From Pseudomonas viridiflava (GTDB lineage Bacteria; Pseudomonadota; Gammaproteobacteria; Pseudomonadales; Pseudomonadaceae), in assembly GCF_001642795.1 (NCBI RefSeq), contig NZ_LKEH01000019.1, positions 171,429-235,428 on the forward strand: a stretch of 64,000 nt of DNA, read 5' to 3'. The notes under the pieces are model-generated. The model made no database searches and was not told the origin of the DNA. It saw only the letters and a list, made by a program, of their open reading frames with translations. A program made the translations under genes and the position numbers. Below are positions 30,437-40,158 of this stretch, in pieces (positions within the stretch are counted from its first letter, which is position 1; every line of letters starts with the position of its first letter).

Positions 30437-31546
30437 ATGCACGGCGAATCCCCGATCAAGCGTCGCGAATCCCGAAAAATATGGGTTGGTTCTGTTCCTG
30501 TCGGCGGCGACGCCCCGATTGCAGTGCAGAGCATGACCAACAGTGACACCAACGATGTGGCGGCCACGGTCGCTCAGATCAATCGGCTGGAAGCGGCCGG
30601 TGTCGACATCGTGCGGGTCTCGGTACCGGACATGGACGCGGCCGAAGCGTTCGGCCGTATCAAGCAGCTGGTAAAAGTCCCGCTGGTGGCCGACATCCAC
30701 TTCGACTACAGGATCGCATTGCGCGTAGCCGAACTGGGCGTCGATTGCCTGCGCATCAACCCCGGCAACATCGGTCGTGAAGACCGGGTCCGTGCCGTGG
30801 TCGATGCCGCGCGTGATCGCGGCATCCCGATCCGCATCGGCGTGAACGCCGGTTCTCTGGAAAAAGACCTGCAGAAGAAGTACGGCGAGCCCACGCCCGC
30901 TGCGCTGGTCGAGTCCGCGTTGCGTCACGTCGAGCACCTGGAGCGGTTGAATTTCCCGGACTTCAAGGTCAGCGTGAAGGCCTCCGACGTGTTCATGGCC
31001 GTCGAAGCTTATCGCCTCCTGGCCAAGGAAATTGTCCAGCCACTGCACCTGGGTATCACCGAAGCCGGTGGATTGCGTTCAGGCACAGTGAAATCGGCCG
31101 TCGGCCTAGGTATGCTGCTCGCCGAAGGAATTGGCGATACTATCCGCATCTCGCTGGCCGCTGATCCGGTCGAAGAGGTTAAGGTCGGTTACGACATTCT
31201 CAAATCGTTGCGCCTTCGTTCCCGTGGCATCAACTTCATCGCCTGCCCGAGCTGCTCGCGGCAGAACTTCGATGTGGTCAAGACCATGAACGAGCTGGAA
31301 GGTCGTCTCGAGGATTTGCTGGTGCCGCTGGATGTTGCGGTCATCGGTTGTGTGGTCAACGGTCCTGGCGAAGCCAAGGAGGCGCATATCGGCCTCACGG
31401 GCGGTACGCCGAACCTGATCTACATCGATGGCAAGCCTGCGCAGAAGCTGACCAATGACAATCTTGTGGATGAGCTGGAACGCTTGATCCGCAAGAAAGC
31501 GGCTGAAAAGGCCGAAGCCGACGCCTCGGTCATCGTGCGCGGCTAA
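30437..31546 (+). CDS. ispG: 4-hydroxy-3-methylbut-2-enyl diphosphate synthase
   Basis: A 369-residue [4Fe-4S] enzyme (GcpE) of the MEP isoprenoid pathway. N-terminal TIM barrel starting with [16 protein letters not shown]; cluster ligands in the C-terminal domain are in [10 protein letters not shown] and GCVVNGPGE. It lies 3 bases after the rodZ stop, so it is in the same transcript. Confidence 0.97.
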   Translation: MHGESPIKRRESRKIWVGSVPVGGDAPIAVQSMTNSDTNDVAATVAQINRLEAAGVDIVRVSVPDMDAAEAFGRIKQLVKVPLVADIHFDYRIALRVAELGVDCLRINPGNIGREDRVRAVVDAARDRGIPIRIGVNAGSLEKDLQKKYGEPTPAALVESALRHVEHLERLNFPDFKVSVKASDVFMAVEAYRLLAKEIVQPLHLGITEAGGLRSGTVKSAVGLGMLLAEGIGDTIRISLAADPVEEVKVGYDILKSLRLRSRGINFIACPSCSRQNFDVVKTMNELEGRLEDLLVPLDVAVIGCVVNGPGEAKEAHIGLTGGTPNLIYIDGKPAQKLTNDNLVDELERLIRKKAAEKAEADASVIVRG

Positions 31547-31568
31547 CCCGTATTGCTAAGGATTTTTT

Positions 31569-32858
31569 GTGAGTAAGTCTCTGCAAGCCATTCGTGGCAT
31601 GAACGACATCCTGCCTGAGCAGACGCCGCTGTGGCGTCACTTCGAAGGTACTGTCTCGCGCCTGCTCGATAACTATGGTTATCGCCAGATTCGCATGCCT
31701 ATCGTCGAATTTACCGACCTGTTCAAGCGTTCCATCGGCGAAGTCACCGATATCGTCGAGAAAGAGATGTACACCTTTGCCGATCGCAACGGTGACTCGC
31801 TGACCCTGCGCCCTGAAGGCACGGCGGCGTGCGTGCGTGCAGTGCTCGAGCATGGCATCACGGGTGGCGGCCAGGTTCAGAAGCTTTGGTACATCGGGCC
31901 GATGTTTCGTCACGAGCGTCCGCAGAAAGGCCGTTATCGCCAGTTTCACCAGATCGGCGTGGAAGTCTTCAATCTCGACGGCCCGGACATCGATGCCGAA
32001 CTGATCGTCATGACCTGGCGCCTATGGGGCATGCTGGGTATTCGCAACGCGGTCAAGCTCGAGCTCAACAGCCTGGGCACCAGCGAAGCCCGTGCACGCT
32101 ATCGCGAGGCGCTGGTGGAGTTTCTGTCGGCACGCCTCGACCAACTGGACGAAGACAGCCAGCGCCGTCTGAAAACCAATCCGCTGCGCGTGCTCGACAC
32201 CAAGCATCCCGAGACTCAGGCCGTGTTGGTGGACGCGCCGAAGCTGGCCGATTATCTCGATGAAGAATCCCGCGTTCACTTCGAAGGCCTAAAGGCCCGT
32301 CTGGACGCTGCCGGTATTCCTTACGTGATCAATCCCAAGCTGGTGCGCGGGCTGGATTACTACAGCAAGACCGTTTTCGAATGGGTTACCGATCAACTGG
32401 GTGCTCAGGGCACTGTCTGTGCGGGCGGTCGTTACGATGGTCTGGTCGAGCAGATGGGTGGCAAGCCGACAGCAGGTGTTGGCTTTGCAATGGGCATAGA
32501 GCGTCTGGTGCTGCTGCTGGAAACCCTGGAGCAGATCCCGGAAGAAATCTCCCGCCAGGTCGATGTGTACCTCTGCGCATTCGGCGAAGCTGCCGAACTG
32601 GCCGGGCTGACGCTTGCCGAGCAGGTCCGCGATCGTCTGCCGAACCTGCGTCTGCAGGTCAATGCCGGTGCCGGAAGTTTCAAGAGCCAGTTCAAGAAAG
32701 CCGACAAGAGCGGCGCGCTGTATGCTCTGATCCTCGGCGACGAAGAGCTCGCCCAGAAGATCATTGGCGTCAAACCCCTGCGTGGTCAGGGTGAACAACA
32801 AAATATTGCCTGGGACGCTCTGTCAGAGCACCTGGCCTCCTGCGTCGTGCAGGGTTGA
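31569..32858 (+). CDS. hisS: histidyl-tRNA synthetase
   Basis: A 429-residue class II aminoacyl-tRNA synthetase. Visible are [16 protein letters not shown], the motif 2 stretch [21 protein letters not shown], and the histidine-specific [15 protein letters not shown] and [17 protein letters not shown] start. Anticodon-binding domain at the C-terminus. Confidence 0.97.
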   Translation: MSKSLQAIRGMNDILPEQTPLWRHFEGTVSRLLDNYGYRQIRMPIVEFTDLFKRSIGEVTDIVEKEMYTFADRNGDSLTLRPEGTAACVRAVLEHGITGGGQVQKLWYIGPMFRHERPQKGRYRQFHQIGVEVFNLDGPDIDAELIVMTWRLWGMLGIRNAVKLELNSLGTSEARARYREALVEFLSARLDQLDEDSQRRLKTNPLRVLDTKHPETQAVLVDAPKLADYLDEESRVHFEGLKARLDAAGIPYVINPKLVRGLDYYSKTVFEWVTDQLGAQGTVCAGGRYDGLVEQMGGKPTAGVGFAMGIERLVLLLETLEQIPEEISRQVDVYLCAFGEAAELAGLTLAEQVRDRLPNLRLQVNAGAGSFKSQFKKADKSGALYALILGDEELAQKIIGVKPLRGQGEQQNIAWDALSEHLASCVVQG

Positions 32859-32897
32859 AGCTGATTAACAGCCGTTTTAGCGAATAGGAGTATTGGG

Positions 32898-33539
32898 GTG
32901 TCGAGTTCTGAAGATGATGAGCTGGCGGGAGTCAAGGACTGGTGGCAGCGCAACGGCAAACCCCTGGTTGCAGGTGGCCTGCTCGCGCTGATCGTGGTCC
33001 TGGGCTGGCAGTTCTGGCAGAGATATCAGGCTAATCAGTCGCAAGGCGCCTCGATGCTCTACCAGCAGTTGCTCGAAACCGCACTGACGCCAAGTGGCCA
33101 GGCAGACACCACGCGTGTCGCCGAAATCTCCGGCAAGCTGAAAAGCGAATACGGCGGCACCACTTATGCGCAGTACGGCAGTCTTTTCGTCGCCAAGGTG
33201 GCGGTGGATACCGGTAAACTCGACGACGCAGCAGCAGAGCTGAAAGTGGTTGCCGACAAGCCTGCCAACGAAACGCTGGGTGAAATTGCCCGTCAGCGTC
33301 TGGCACGAGTGCTGGCTGCACAGAACAAGGCTGATGATGCGCTGAAACTGCTGGACGGCGACGCTGAAAAGTCGTTCCTGGCCAGCCGTGAAGAACTCAA
33401 GGGTGACCTGCTGGTTCAGCTGGGTCGTACCGACGAGGCACATGCTGCATACCAAAAGGCCAAATCCGCTCTGTCTGAAGAGGCAGCGGTCGGTGGTCTG
33501 CAAATGAAGCTCGACGATCTGGCGAAAGGGGATGCGTGA
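32898..33539 (+). CDS. YfgM family TPR translocon-associated protein
   Basis: A 213-residue protein with one N-terminal transmembrane segment (PLVAGGLLALIVVLGWQFW) and a periplasmic helical TPR-like domain, as in YfgM, which associates with SecYEG and PpiD and helps periplasmic chaperoning. GTG start. Between hisS and bamB as in many gamma-proteobacteria. Confidence 0.88.
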   Translation: MSSSEDDELAGVKDWWQRNGKPLVAGGLLALIVVLGWQFWQRYQANQSQGASMLYQQLLETALTPSGQADTTRVAEISGKLKSEYGGTTYAQYGSLFVAKVAVDTGKLDDAAAELKVVADKPANETLGEIARQRLARVLAAQNKADDALKLLDGDAEKSFLASREELKGDLLVQLGRTDEAHAAYQKAKSALSEEAAVGGLQMKLDDLAKGDA

Positions 33540-33540
33540 C

Positions 33541-34683
33541 GTGATTCGTTGGAAACATGCAGCATTGCTGGCTCTGGCCATTCTGGCCGCGGGTTGCAGC
33601 AGCAACAGCAAGAAAGAACTGCCGCCTGCCGAGCTGACTGACTTCAAGGAAGAAGTGGTCCTGCAAAAGCAGTGGAGCCGCTCCATCGGTGACGGTCAGG
33701 GCAAGACGTACAACATGCTGGTTCCGGCCATCGACGGGGATCGCATCTATGCGGCCGACGTCACGGGCGAAATCGTTTCGCTGGATCGCCTGACCGGCGA
33801 CGTGATCTGGAAGAAAGATCTCGAGCTGCCGGTCTCCGGCGCGGTGGGCGTAGGTTACGGCCTGGTGATGATCGGCACCCTCAAGGGTGAAGTCGTTGCC
33901 ATGGACGCCATCACCGGCGAAGAAAAATGGCGCGCTCGCGTAAGCAGCGAAGTGCTGGCCCCGCCTGCCACCAACGGCAGTGTTGTCGTGGTTCAGACCC
34001 AGGATGATCGCGTGGTCGGCTTCGATGCCTCCACCGGTTCCCAGCTCTGGATCTACGAAAGCACGCCTGCGGTACTGACTTTGCGCGGTACAGGCGCTCC
34101 TTTGGCGACCAACCGTCTTGCGGTGGCCGGTCTGTCCACGGGCAAGGTTGTTGCGCTGGATATCACTAACGGCGTGCCGATCTGGGAGCAGCGTGTAGCG
34201 GTTCCACAGGGTCGTTCGGAACTGGACCGTGTGGTCGATATCGACGGCGGTCTGCTGCTGTCCGGCGGTACACTGTACGTCGCGACCTATCAGGGTCGTG
34301 TTGCAGGTCTGGAACTGGAAAGCGGTCGTGTGCTCTGGCAGCGTGACGCGTCGAGCTACTCGGGCGTTGCCCAGGGCTTCGGCAGCGTTTACGCCACCCT
34401 GGCTTCCGGCACCGTCGAAGGTATCGATGAGCGTTCTTCCTCCGCACTGTGGAGCAACGAATCTCTGGCACGCCGTCAACTGGGCGCGCCGGAAGTGTAT
34501 TCCAGCTACATCGCGGTCGGCGACATGGAAGGCTATCTCCACCTGTTGAGCCAGGTAGATGGTCGTTTCGTGGGTCGTCAGCGTATCGACAGCGACGGCC
34601 TGCGTGCTCGTCCGCTGGTGGTTGGTGACATGATTTACGTGTATGGCAACAGCGGCAAACTGGAAGCCCTGACCATCAAGTAA
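33541..34683 (+). CDS. bamB: outer-membrane assembly lipoprotein BamB
   Basis: A 380-residue eight-bladed beta-propeller lipoprotein (lipobox AAGC) of the BAM complex, aiding insertion of outer-membrane proteins. Repeated blade signatures such as DRLTGDVIWKK, DAITGEEKWRARV and DASTGSQLWIYE mark the propeller. I use the GTG at 33541 because the Pseudomonas protein normally starts with this (M)xxWKHAALLAL segment; an ATG at 33532 would overlap the previous stop by 8 bases. Confidence 0.93.
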   Translation: MIRWKHAALLALAILAAGCSSNSKKELPPAELTDFKEEVVLQKQWSRSIGDGQGKTYNMLVPAIDGDRIYAADVTGEIVSLDRLTGDVIWKKDLELPVSGAVGVGYGLVMIGTLKGEVVAMDAITGEEKWRARVSSEVLAPPATNGSVVVVQTQDDRVVGFDASTGSQLWIYESTPAVLTLRGTGAPLATNRLAVAGLSTGKVVALDITNGVPIWEQRVAVPQGRSELDRVVDIDGGLLLSGGTLYVATYQGRVAGLELESGRVLWQRDASSYSGVAQGFGSVYATLASGTVEGIDERSSSALWSNESLARRQLGAPEVYSSYIAVGDMEGYLHLLSQVDGRFVGRQRIDSDGLRARPLVVGDMIYVYGNSGKLEALTIK

Positions 34684-34694
34684 TGATTGACGAA

Positions 34695-34797
34695 GCCAGA
34701 GGCCCAAGGCCTCTGGCGACCTTGCTCAGGCAAGGCTGCGGTGCCCTCGGGCGCCGCTCCGAACTCCGGCCGCTGCCCTGCAGCGGCTTTTGTATTT
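34695..34797 (+). other. four consecutive stem-loops before der
   Basis: Four perfect or near-perfect stems follow one another: 34695-34704 with 34708-34717; 34720-34725 with 34730-34735; 34738-34745 with 34750-34757; 34769-34775 with 34781-34787. The last is followed by TTTTGTATTTT and resembles a terminator or attenuator, yet the der ribosome binding site starts only about 17 bases later. Confidence 0.6.
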
Positions 34798-34823
34798 TCT
34801 GAAATAACGAAGTGGAGAGCCTA

Positions 34824-36293
34824 ATGGTTCCCGTAATCGCCCTGGTGGGTCGACCGAACGTCGGCAAGTCCACCATGTTCAACCGCCTGACCAGGACCCG
34901 CGACGCCATTGTCGGCGATCTGTCCGGTCTTACCCGTGATCGCCAATACGGAGAGGCGAAGTGGCAGGGGCGCTCCTACATTCTGATCGACACCGGCGGT
35001 ATCTCCGGTGACGAGCATGGCATGGACGAAAAGATGGCAGAGCAGTCGCTGCTGGCCATTGAAGAAGCCGATGTGGTGCTGTTTCTGGTAGACGCCCGTG
35101 CAGGCTATACCGCTGCCGATCAGATGATTGGCGAGCACCTGCGCAAACGTAACAAGCGTTCCTACGTGGTCGCCAACAAGATCGATAACATCGACGAGAA
35201 CCTGGCCCGTGCCGAGTTCAGCCCGATGGGTCTGGGTGACGCCATTCCGGTGGCCGGCGCTCATGGCCGCGGCATCTCGCAGATGCTGGAAATCGCCCTG
35301 CGCGAATTCCCGCGCGATGAAGACGACCAGGAAGACGCCGAAGTCGAAGAAGTCGCCGAAGGTCAGGAAGCCAAGCGCATTCCCGGCCCCAGCGAAAAGG
35401 ACGGCATCAAGATCGCGATTATTGGTCGCCCCAACGTCGGCAAGTCGACGCTGGTCAACCGTATGCTCGGTGAAGACCGGGTTATCGTCTATGACGAGCC
35501 GGGCACCACGCGCGACAGTATCTACATTCCCTTCGAGCGTAACGAAGAGAAGTACACGCTGATCGACACTGCGGGTGTGCGCAAGCGCGGCAAGATCCAC
35601 GAGGAAGTTGAAAAGTTCTCGGTGGTCAAGACGCTGCAGGCCATCAAGGACGCCAACGTGGTGATCTTCGTGATGGATGCCCGCGAGGGTGTCGTCGATC
35701 ACGACCTCAACCTGTTGGGCTTTGCGCTGGAAGCTGGTCGCGCACTGGTTATCGCACTGAACAAGTGGGACGGCATGACGCCGGGCGAGCGTGACTACGT
35801 GAAGGTCGAACTGGAGCGTCGTCTGTTCTTCGTCGACTTCGCGGACATTCACTTCATCTCCGCCCTGCACGGCACGGGCGTGGGCAACCTGTATCAGTCG
35901 GTACAGAACTCGTTCAAGTCGGCAGTGACCCGCTGGCCGACCAGCCGCCTGACCCAGATTCTCGAAGACGCCGTCAGCGAGCACGCGCCGCCCATGGTCG
36001 GCAGCCGCCGCATCAAGCTGCGTTACGCTCACTTGGGTGGCGCCAACCCGCCGCTGATCGTGATTCACGGTAACCAGGTCGAGAAGGTCCCGAAATCCTA
36101 CGTCCGTTACCTGGAAAATACCTATCGTCGTGTGCTCAAGCTGGTCGGTACGCCGATCCGTATCGAGTTCAAGGGCGGCGAGAACCCGTACGAAGGCAAC
36201 AAGAACACGCTCACTGACCGTCAGGTCAACAAGAAGCGTCGGATGATGTCGCACCACAAGAAAGCCGACAAGAAGCGCCGCGACAAGCGCTGA
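34824..36293 (+). CDS. der: ribosome assembly GTPase Der
   Basis: A 489-residue protein (EngA) with two tandem GTPase domains and a KH-like C-terminal domain, needed for 50S maturation. Each G1 motif is GRPNVGKS (near residues 10 and 200); NKID and NKWD provide guanine specificity. The ATG at 34824 has GGAG 6 bases upstream. The C-terminal tail is strongly basic ([11 protein letters not shown]). Terminator follows. Confidence 0.97.
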   Translation: MVPVIALVGRPNVGKSTMFNRLTRTRDAIVGDLSGLTRDRQYGEAKWQGRSYILIDTGGISGDEHGMDEKMAEQSLLAIEEADVVLFLVDARAGYTAADQMIGEHLRKRNKRSYVVANKIDNIDENLARAEFSPMGLGDAIPVAGAHGRGISQMLEIALREFPRDEDDQEDAEVEEVAEGQEAKRIPGPSEKDGIKIAIIGRPNVGKSTLVNRMLGEDRVIVYDEPGTTRDSIYIPFERNEEKYTLIDTAGVRKRGKIHEEVEKFSVVKTLQAIKDANVVIFVMDAREGVVDHDLNLLGFALEAGRALVIALNKWDGMTPGERDYVKVELERRLFFVDFADIHFISALHGTGVGNLYQSVQNSFKSAVTRWPTSRLTQILEDAVSEHAPPMVGSRRIKLRYAHLGGANPPLIVIHGNQVEKVPKSYVRYLENTYRRVLKLVGTPIRIEFKGGENPYEGNKNTLTDRQVNKKRRMMSHHKKADKKRRDKR

Positions 36294-36315
36294 ATCGTCT
36301 GTAGGAAATGTACGA

Positions 36316-36341
36316 AAAAGGCACCTCTGGTGCCTTTTTTT
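36316..36341 (+). terminator. terminator after der
   Basis: A stem of GGCACC with GGTGCC (36320-36325 with 36329-36334), extended by flanking A and T residues, with a T7 run. Confidence 0.9.
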
Positions 36342-36413
36342 ATGCGCGCTCCATGGGCTATCCTGCCTGACCCGTGCCGCCGTGGTGCCGGGGGATTGCA
36401 GGGAAAGGGCTCC

Positions 36414-37562
36414 ATGATCGACAGCAAGCTGCCTAATGTGGGCACCACCATTTTCACCGTCATGTCTCAACTGGCTGCCGAAACCGGCGCCATCAACCTG
36501 TCTCAGGGCTTTCCCGATTTCGATGGCCCGCAGGCGCTGCGCGATGCGGTGTGCCGTCATGTCATGCAGGGTCACAATCAGTATTCACCGATGACCGGTC
36601 TGCCCGCGCTTCGTCAGCAGGTCGCGGCCAAGATCGCCCGCAGCTATGGGCGCACCGTCAGCCCGGAGACTGAAATTACCATCACGCCCGGCGCGACCCA
36701 GGGCATCTTCTGTGCGATCCAGACGGTCATCCGTCCCGGCGACGAAGTGATCATTTTCGATCCGTGCTACGACAGCTACGAGCCTGCGGTCGAACTGGCG
36801 GGCGGGCGCTGCGTCCACGTGCAGTTGGGGCTTGATGATTTTTCCATCGACTGGCAGAAACTTACCGACGCGCTCAGCCCGCGCACCCGAATGATCGTCA
36901 TCAACAGCCCGCACAACCCAAGCGGTGCGTTGATCAGTCGTGCCGAACTGGATCGGCTGGCCGCGCTGATTGCGGATCGGGATATCTATCTGCTCAGTGA
37001 CGAGGTGTACGAACATCTGGTCTTCGACGGCCAGCGACACGTAAGCGTGCTGGATCATGAAGAGCTTTATCAGCGGGCGTTTGTTGTGAGTTCGTTCGGC
37101 AAGACCTATCACGTCACTGGCTGGAAAACCGGCTATGTGGTCGCGCCGCCTGCGTTGACCTCCGAGATGCGCAAGGTCCACCAGTACGTAAGCTTCTGCG
37201 GCGTGACCCCTCTGCAATTCGCGCTGGCCGACTTCATGGCTGAACACCCTGAGCATGTTGATGAACTGCCGGCGTTTTATCAGGCCAAGCGCGACTATTT
37301 CTGCGATCAGCTGCAAGCGTCACGCTTCGCGTTCAAGCCGGTCGGCGGCACCTATTTCCAGTTGGTGGACTATTCGCAGATTCGTCCGGACCTCAATGAT
37401 GTCGACATGGCGCTGTGGATGACCCGCGAGCATGGCGTGGCCAGCATCCCAATCTCCGTGTTCTATCAACGTCCGCCTGAAGGACAGCGATTGATCCGTT
37501 TGTGCTTCGCCAAGCAAGAGGAGACGCTGCGTCTGGCAGCGGAAAAACTATGCGCGATCTGA
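36414..37562 (+). CDS. PLP aminotransferase, YbdL/glutamine transaminase type
   Basis: A 382-residue fold-type I aminotransferase resembling E. coli YbdL (methionine/glutamine transaminase). Features: SQGFPDFDGP, SPMTGLPALRQQVA, NSPHNPSGA and PLP Lys in SSFGKTYHVTGWKTGYV. ATG at 36414 starts MIDSKLPNVGT; upstream open frame overlaps the der terminator and is not used. It overlaps the following nitrilase-type gene by 13 bases. Together the pair resembles glutamine transaminase plus omega-amidase, which salvage 2-oxo acids such as the methionine oxo acid. Confidence 0.88.
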   Translation: MIDSKLPNVGTTIFTVMSQLAAETGAINLSQGFPDFDGPQALRDAVCRHVMQGHNQYSPMTGLPALRQQVAAKIARSYGRTVSPETEITITPGATQGIFCAIQTVIRPGDEVIIFDPCYDSYEPAVELAGGRCVHVQLGLDDFSIDWQKLTDALSPRTRMIVINSPHNPSGALISRAELDRLAALIADRDIYLLSDEVYEHLVFDGQRHVSVLDHEELYQRAFVVSSFGKTYHVTGWKTGYVVAPPALTSEMRKVHQYVSFCGVTPLQFALADFMAEHPEHVDELPAFYQAKRDYFCDQLQASRFAFKPVGGTYFQLVDYSQIRPDLNDVDMALWMTREHGVASIPISVFYQRPPEGQRLIRLCFAKQEETLRLAAEKLCAI

Positions 37563-38341
37563 GTCAGTTGCCGAACCTGAACCTTGCCTTGATCCAGACC
37601 ACACTGGTCTGGCATGACCGGGACGCCAATCTCCAGCACTTCGAATCGCTGCTCAGCCAGGCGAAGGGCGCCGATCTGGTGATCCTGCCGGAGATGTTCA
37701 CCACCGGATTCTCGATGGAGTCCGAAGCGCTGGCGGAGCCCGAGGCGGGACCGACATCCGAGTGGCTGCTGCAGCAAGCCAGGCGAATCAATGCAGTGAT
37801 CACTGGCAGTGTGATCATTCGTACGGCCGATGGCAGTCATCGCAACCGTCTGCTGTGGGCGCGCCCGGATGGCGAGCTGCTGCATTACGACAAGCGCCAT
37901 TTGTTTCGCATGGCCGGGGAACATGAACATTACACGCCCGGCGAACGTCAGGTGATGTTTGAACTCAAGGGATGGCGCATTCGTCCGCTGATTTGCTACG
38001 ACCTTCGTTTCCCGGTGTGGAGCCGCGACGCTCAGGACACCGATCTGCTGCTGTACACCGCCAACTGGCCGGGCGCCAGACGTTTGCACTGGAACCGGCT
38101 GTTGCCTGCCAGGGCGATTGAAAATCTGTGTTATGTGGCGGCAGTGAATAGGATCGGAACCGACGGCAAGGGCTTCGCCTACACAGGCGACAGTCAGGTG
38201 CTGGATTTTCAGGGTGAGAGTCTGCTCGGCGCTGGCGAGGCGGATGGGGTGTTCCAGGCAACCCTCAGCGCGGCTGATCTTCAGGCCTATCGCACGCGTT
38301 TCCCGGCAGGATTGGACGCTGATTCATTTATTATCAATTAA
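37550..38341 (+). CDS. omega-amidase-like nitrilase family protein (YafV type)
   Basis: A 263-residue carbon-nitrogen hydrolase with Glu-Lys-Cys triad visible in ILPEMFTTGF, YDKRHLF and LICYDLRFPVW. Relatives (YafV, human NIT2) hydrolyse 2-oxoglutaramate and 2-oxosuccinamate, products of glutamine/asparagine transaminases. The 13-base overlap with the aminotransferase gene supports that partnership. Confidence 0.88.
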   Translation: MRDLSQLPNLNLALIQTTLVWHDRDANLQHFESLLSQAKGADLVILPEMFTTGFSMESEALAEPEAGPTSEWLLQQARRINAVITGSVIIRTADGSHRNRLLWARPDGELLHYDKRHLFRMAGEHEHYTPGERQVMFELKGWRIRPLICYDLRFPVWSRDAQDTDLLLYTANWPGARRLHWNRLLPARAIENLCYVAAVNRIGTDGKGFAYTGDSQVLDFQGESLLGAGEADGVFQATLSAADLQAYRTRFPAGLDADSFIIN

Positions 38342-38398
38342 ATGCTTCAGAATGTTACGAGTCGGCCGATACCGTTCGCAGACAATCAGGAGATCGCC

Positions 38399-38830
38399 AT
38401 GGTTACCATCAATACGTCCACGCTGAGCGCTTACCCGAACTCGCTGTCGTTAACAGTCAAGAATCAGGACGCGCAGACAGCTATTGCTACTGCCACCACG
38501 GACGATGATAAGAAGACCACGGAAGTGAATCTGGAAGGTGCCAAAGCAAACGGTGCGTCCGACGGCGGCAGCGTTGGTGGCTCCAGCAAAAGTGCGCTCG
38601 ATTCAACCAAAGACAAAATCAAAGAGATGATCAAGCTGGCTCAGAAGCAGTTGGCTGAGCAGCAGGCTCAACTGGCTGCTGTTCAGGCCAGCCAAGGCAC
38701 GCCTGACGAAAAGGCGATGAGGGCGATGGCTATCCAGACGCAGATCATGGCGACCAGCTCCAACCTGCAGACTCTTCAAGGTGCGTTGTTGCAGCTTGAG
38801 ACTGAGGGCGGCGTGAAAACCACTGTCTGA
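38399..38830 (+). CDS. hypothetical coiled-coil protein, 143 aa
   Basis: An unrecognised protein with a Ser/Thr-rich, acid-free first 23 residues (MVTINTSTLSAYPNSLSL...), a glycine/serine linker (GASDGGSVGGSS), and a long Gln/Ala-rich helix (about residues 73-105; LAQKQLAEQQAQLAAVQAS) likely to form a coiled coil. No transmembrane segment or Sec signal. ATG at 38399 has AGGAG 6 bases upstream. Monocistronic; ends at a bidirectional terminator. Function unknown; export is possible but unproven. Confidence 0.65.
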   Translation: MVTINTSTLSAYPNSLSLTVKNQDAQTAIATATTDDDKKTTEVNLEGAKANGASDGGSVGGSSKSALDSTKDKIKEMIKLAQKQLAEQQAQLAAVQASQGTPDEKAMRAMAIQTQIMATSSNLQTLQGALLQLETEGGVKTTV

Positions 38831-38868
38831 AGCGCGTTTCGTGGATTATTCCACGAAACTCATCTGAA

Positions 38869-38904
38869 AAAGCCTCCCTTTCTCAACGAGAGGGAGGCTT
38901 TTTC
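38869..38904. terminator. bidirectional terminator
   Basis: A 9-base-pair stem (38871-38879 with 38891-38899) flanked by A and T tracts, between the convergent coiled-coil gene and the oxaloacetate decarboxylase gene. Confidence 0.88.
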
Positions 38905-38922
38905 AGTTCAGCGCTACGGCGC

Positions 38923-39792
38923 CTACTCGTTCACGTTCATGAACTTCTTCGCCCACTCGACGTAGTCTTCAGGCTGGGTGTAAGTGTGGGTCAGCTCGGT
39001 CGCGCTCATGTTCGAGGTGCTGCCCAGAATCTGCCGCTGCTCGCGCAGGCAGTCATAAGTTGCCTTGATTGCCGCAAAGTACGCCGCATGTCCATGCACG
39101 CAGACGCGCACACCCATCTCGGCCAGACGGTCATTGTCGTGCAGCTCAGGATTGCCATAGGTGACCAGCATCAGCGGCACGGTCAAGCCTTCGGAGATCT
39201 GCGCCAGGTGATCAAAGTCGCGAATGCCGACGATGGTGATGCCGTCAGCGCCAGCGGCCTGGTACTGCTGCACACGGCTGATAGCTTCCTGAACCGGAAT
39301 GATCGCTGCGTTGGTGCGGGCGAAGATCGACATTTCAGGATCGACGCGTGCTTCCAGCGCTGCGCGAATCTTGCCGACACCTTCTGCTGTGGAAATCAGG
39401 TCCGTCGATTTACGGCCAAACTGCGCGGGCAGCAAGGTGTCTTCAATGGTCAGCGCCGAGATGCCGGCACGTTCCAGTTCAGTGACAGTGCGCATGACGT
39501 TAAGGGCGTTGCCGTAACCATGGTCTGCGTCTGCAATGACAGGAAGCTGTGCGACACGGCCGATGCGCGTGGCCTGCTCGACGAATTCGCTGAGCGTGAT
39601 CAGGGCGAAGTCGGGCGCTGCCAGTACTTGCAGCGAAGCGACCGAACCGCCAAGGATGCCGACTTCAAAGCCAAGATCGGCGGCGATGCGCGCAGACATC
39701 GGGTCGAATACCGAGGCGGTGTGATAGCAGGATTTTGACGAGGTCAGCTCACGAAAGCTGCGGCGCAGGTCTTGATGGGAAGCCTTGGGCAT
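38923..39792 (-). CDS. oxaloacetate decarboxylase (PEP mutase/isocitrate lyase superfamily)
   Basis: A 289-residue protein very similar to P. aeruginosa PA4872, a characterised oxaloacetate decarboxylase of the isocitrate lyase superfamily. Shared stretches include [41 protein letters not shown] and [15 protein letters not shown]. As in PA4872 the lyase catalytic Cys loop is absent and a His occupies the region near [22 protein letters not shown]. Monocistronic. Confidence 0.88.
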   Translation of the reverse strand: MPKASHQDLRRSFRELTSSKSCYHTASVFDPMSARIAADLGFEVGILGGSVASLQVLAAPDFALITLSEFVEQATRIGRVAQLPVIADADHGYGNALNVMRTVTELERAGISALTIEDTLLPAQFGRKSTDLISTAEGVGKIRAALEARVDPEMSIFARTNAAIIPVQEAISRVQQYQAAGADGITIVGIRDFDHLAQISEGLTVPLMLVTYGNPELHDNDRLAEMGVRVCVHGHAAYFAAIKATYDCLREQRQILGSTSNMSATELTHTYTQPEDYVEWAKKFMNVNE

Positions 39793-40122
39793 AATCGCTC
39801 CAAATGTGATTGGATCAGCTCGGCGTTGACGACGCCAAAGCTGTTTTCAATGCACGGAAGGTCTGCCCGTGCATTTTCTTCGTCGGGGAAACAATGCAAT
39901 AGTCGTCTTGGTTTTTATAGGAAGGTGGAGCGGGCAGGTCAATTGGGACGGGCATCTTCAGCCTATGAATGGCTGTTCGATTCAGGCCGGTCCAAGCCAA
40001 GGGCAGCATGCTACCACAGCGTCGAAAAAAAAGATTATGCCGAAACTGACAGGGTCATGCGCACAATGGAATAGCCCTTGAGGGCGCATAGCAGAGGCGG
40101 GAACGGGGTGTCGGGTTGAAAG
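39793..40122. other. intergenic region
   Basis: About 330 bases between two minus-strand genes. It contains a hairpin near 39853-39876 (TGCACGG with CCCGTGCA, then TTTT) and presumably the promoter of the decarboxylase gene. No gene is supported. Confidence 0.4.
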
Positions 40123-40146
40123 GGCAGCGGATCAGTGTCCGCTGCC
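40123..40146 (-). terminator. terminator of leuA
   Basis: A 9-base-pair stem (40123-40131 with 40138-40146) followed on the minus strand by a short pyrimidine tract, 13 bases past the leuA stop. Confidence 0.65.
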
Positions 40147-40158
40147 ACGTTCATTCAC

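Noticed and set aside
34821-36575. 584-codon minus-strand frame antisense to der
   Set aside because: Same shadow effect; der is unambiguous and the reverse frame matches no known protein.
38156-38181. GGAACC followed by a CC-rich block resembling an hrp box upstream of the coiled-coil gene
   Set aside because: The second half does not match CCACnnA, and the site lies within the omega-amidase coding region over 200 bases from the gene.
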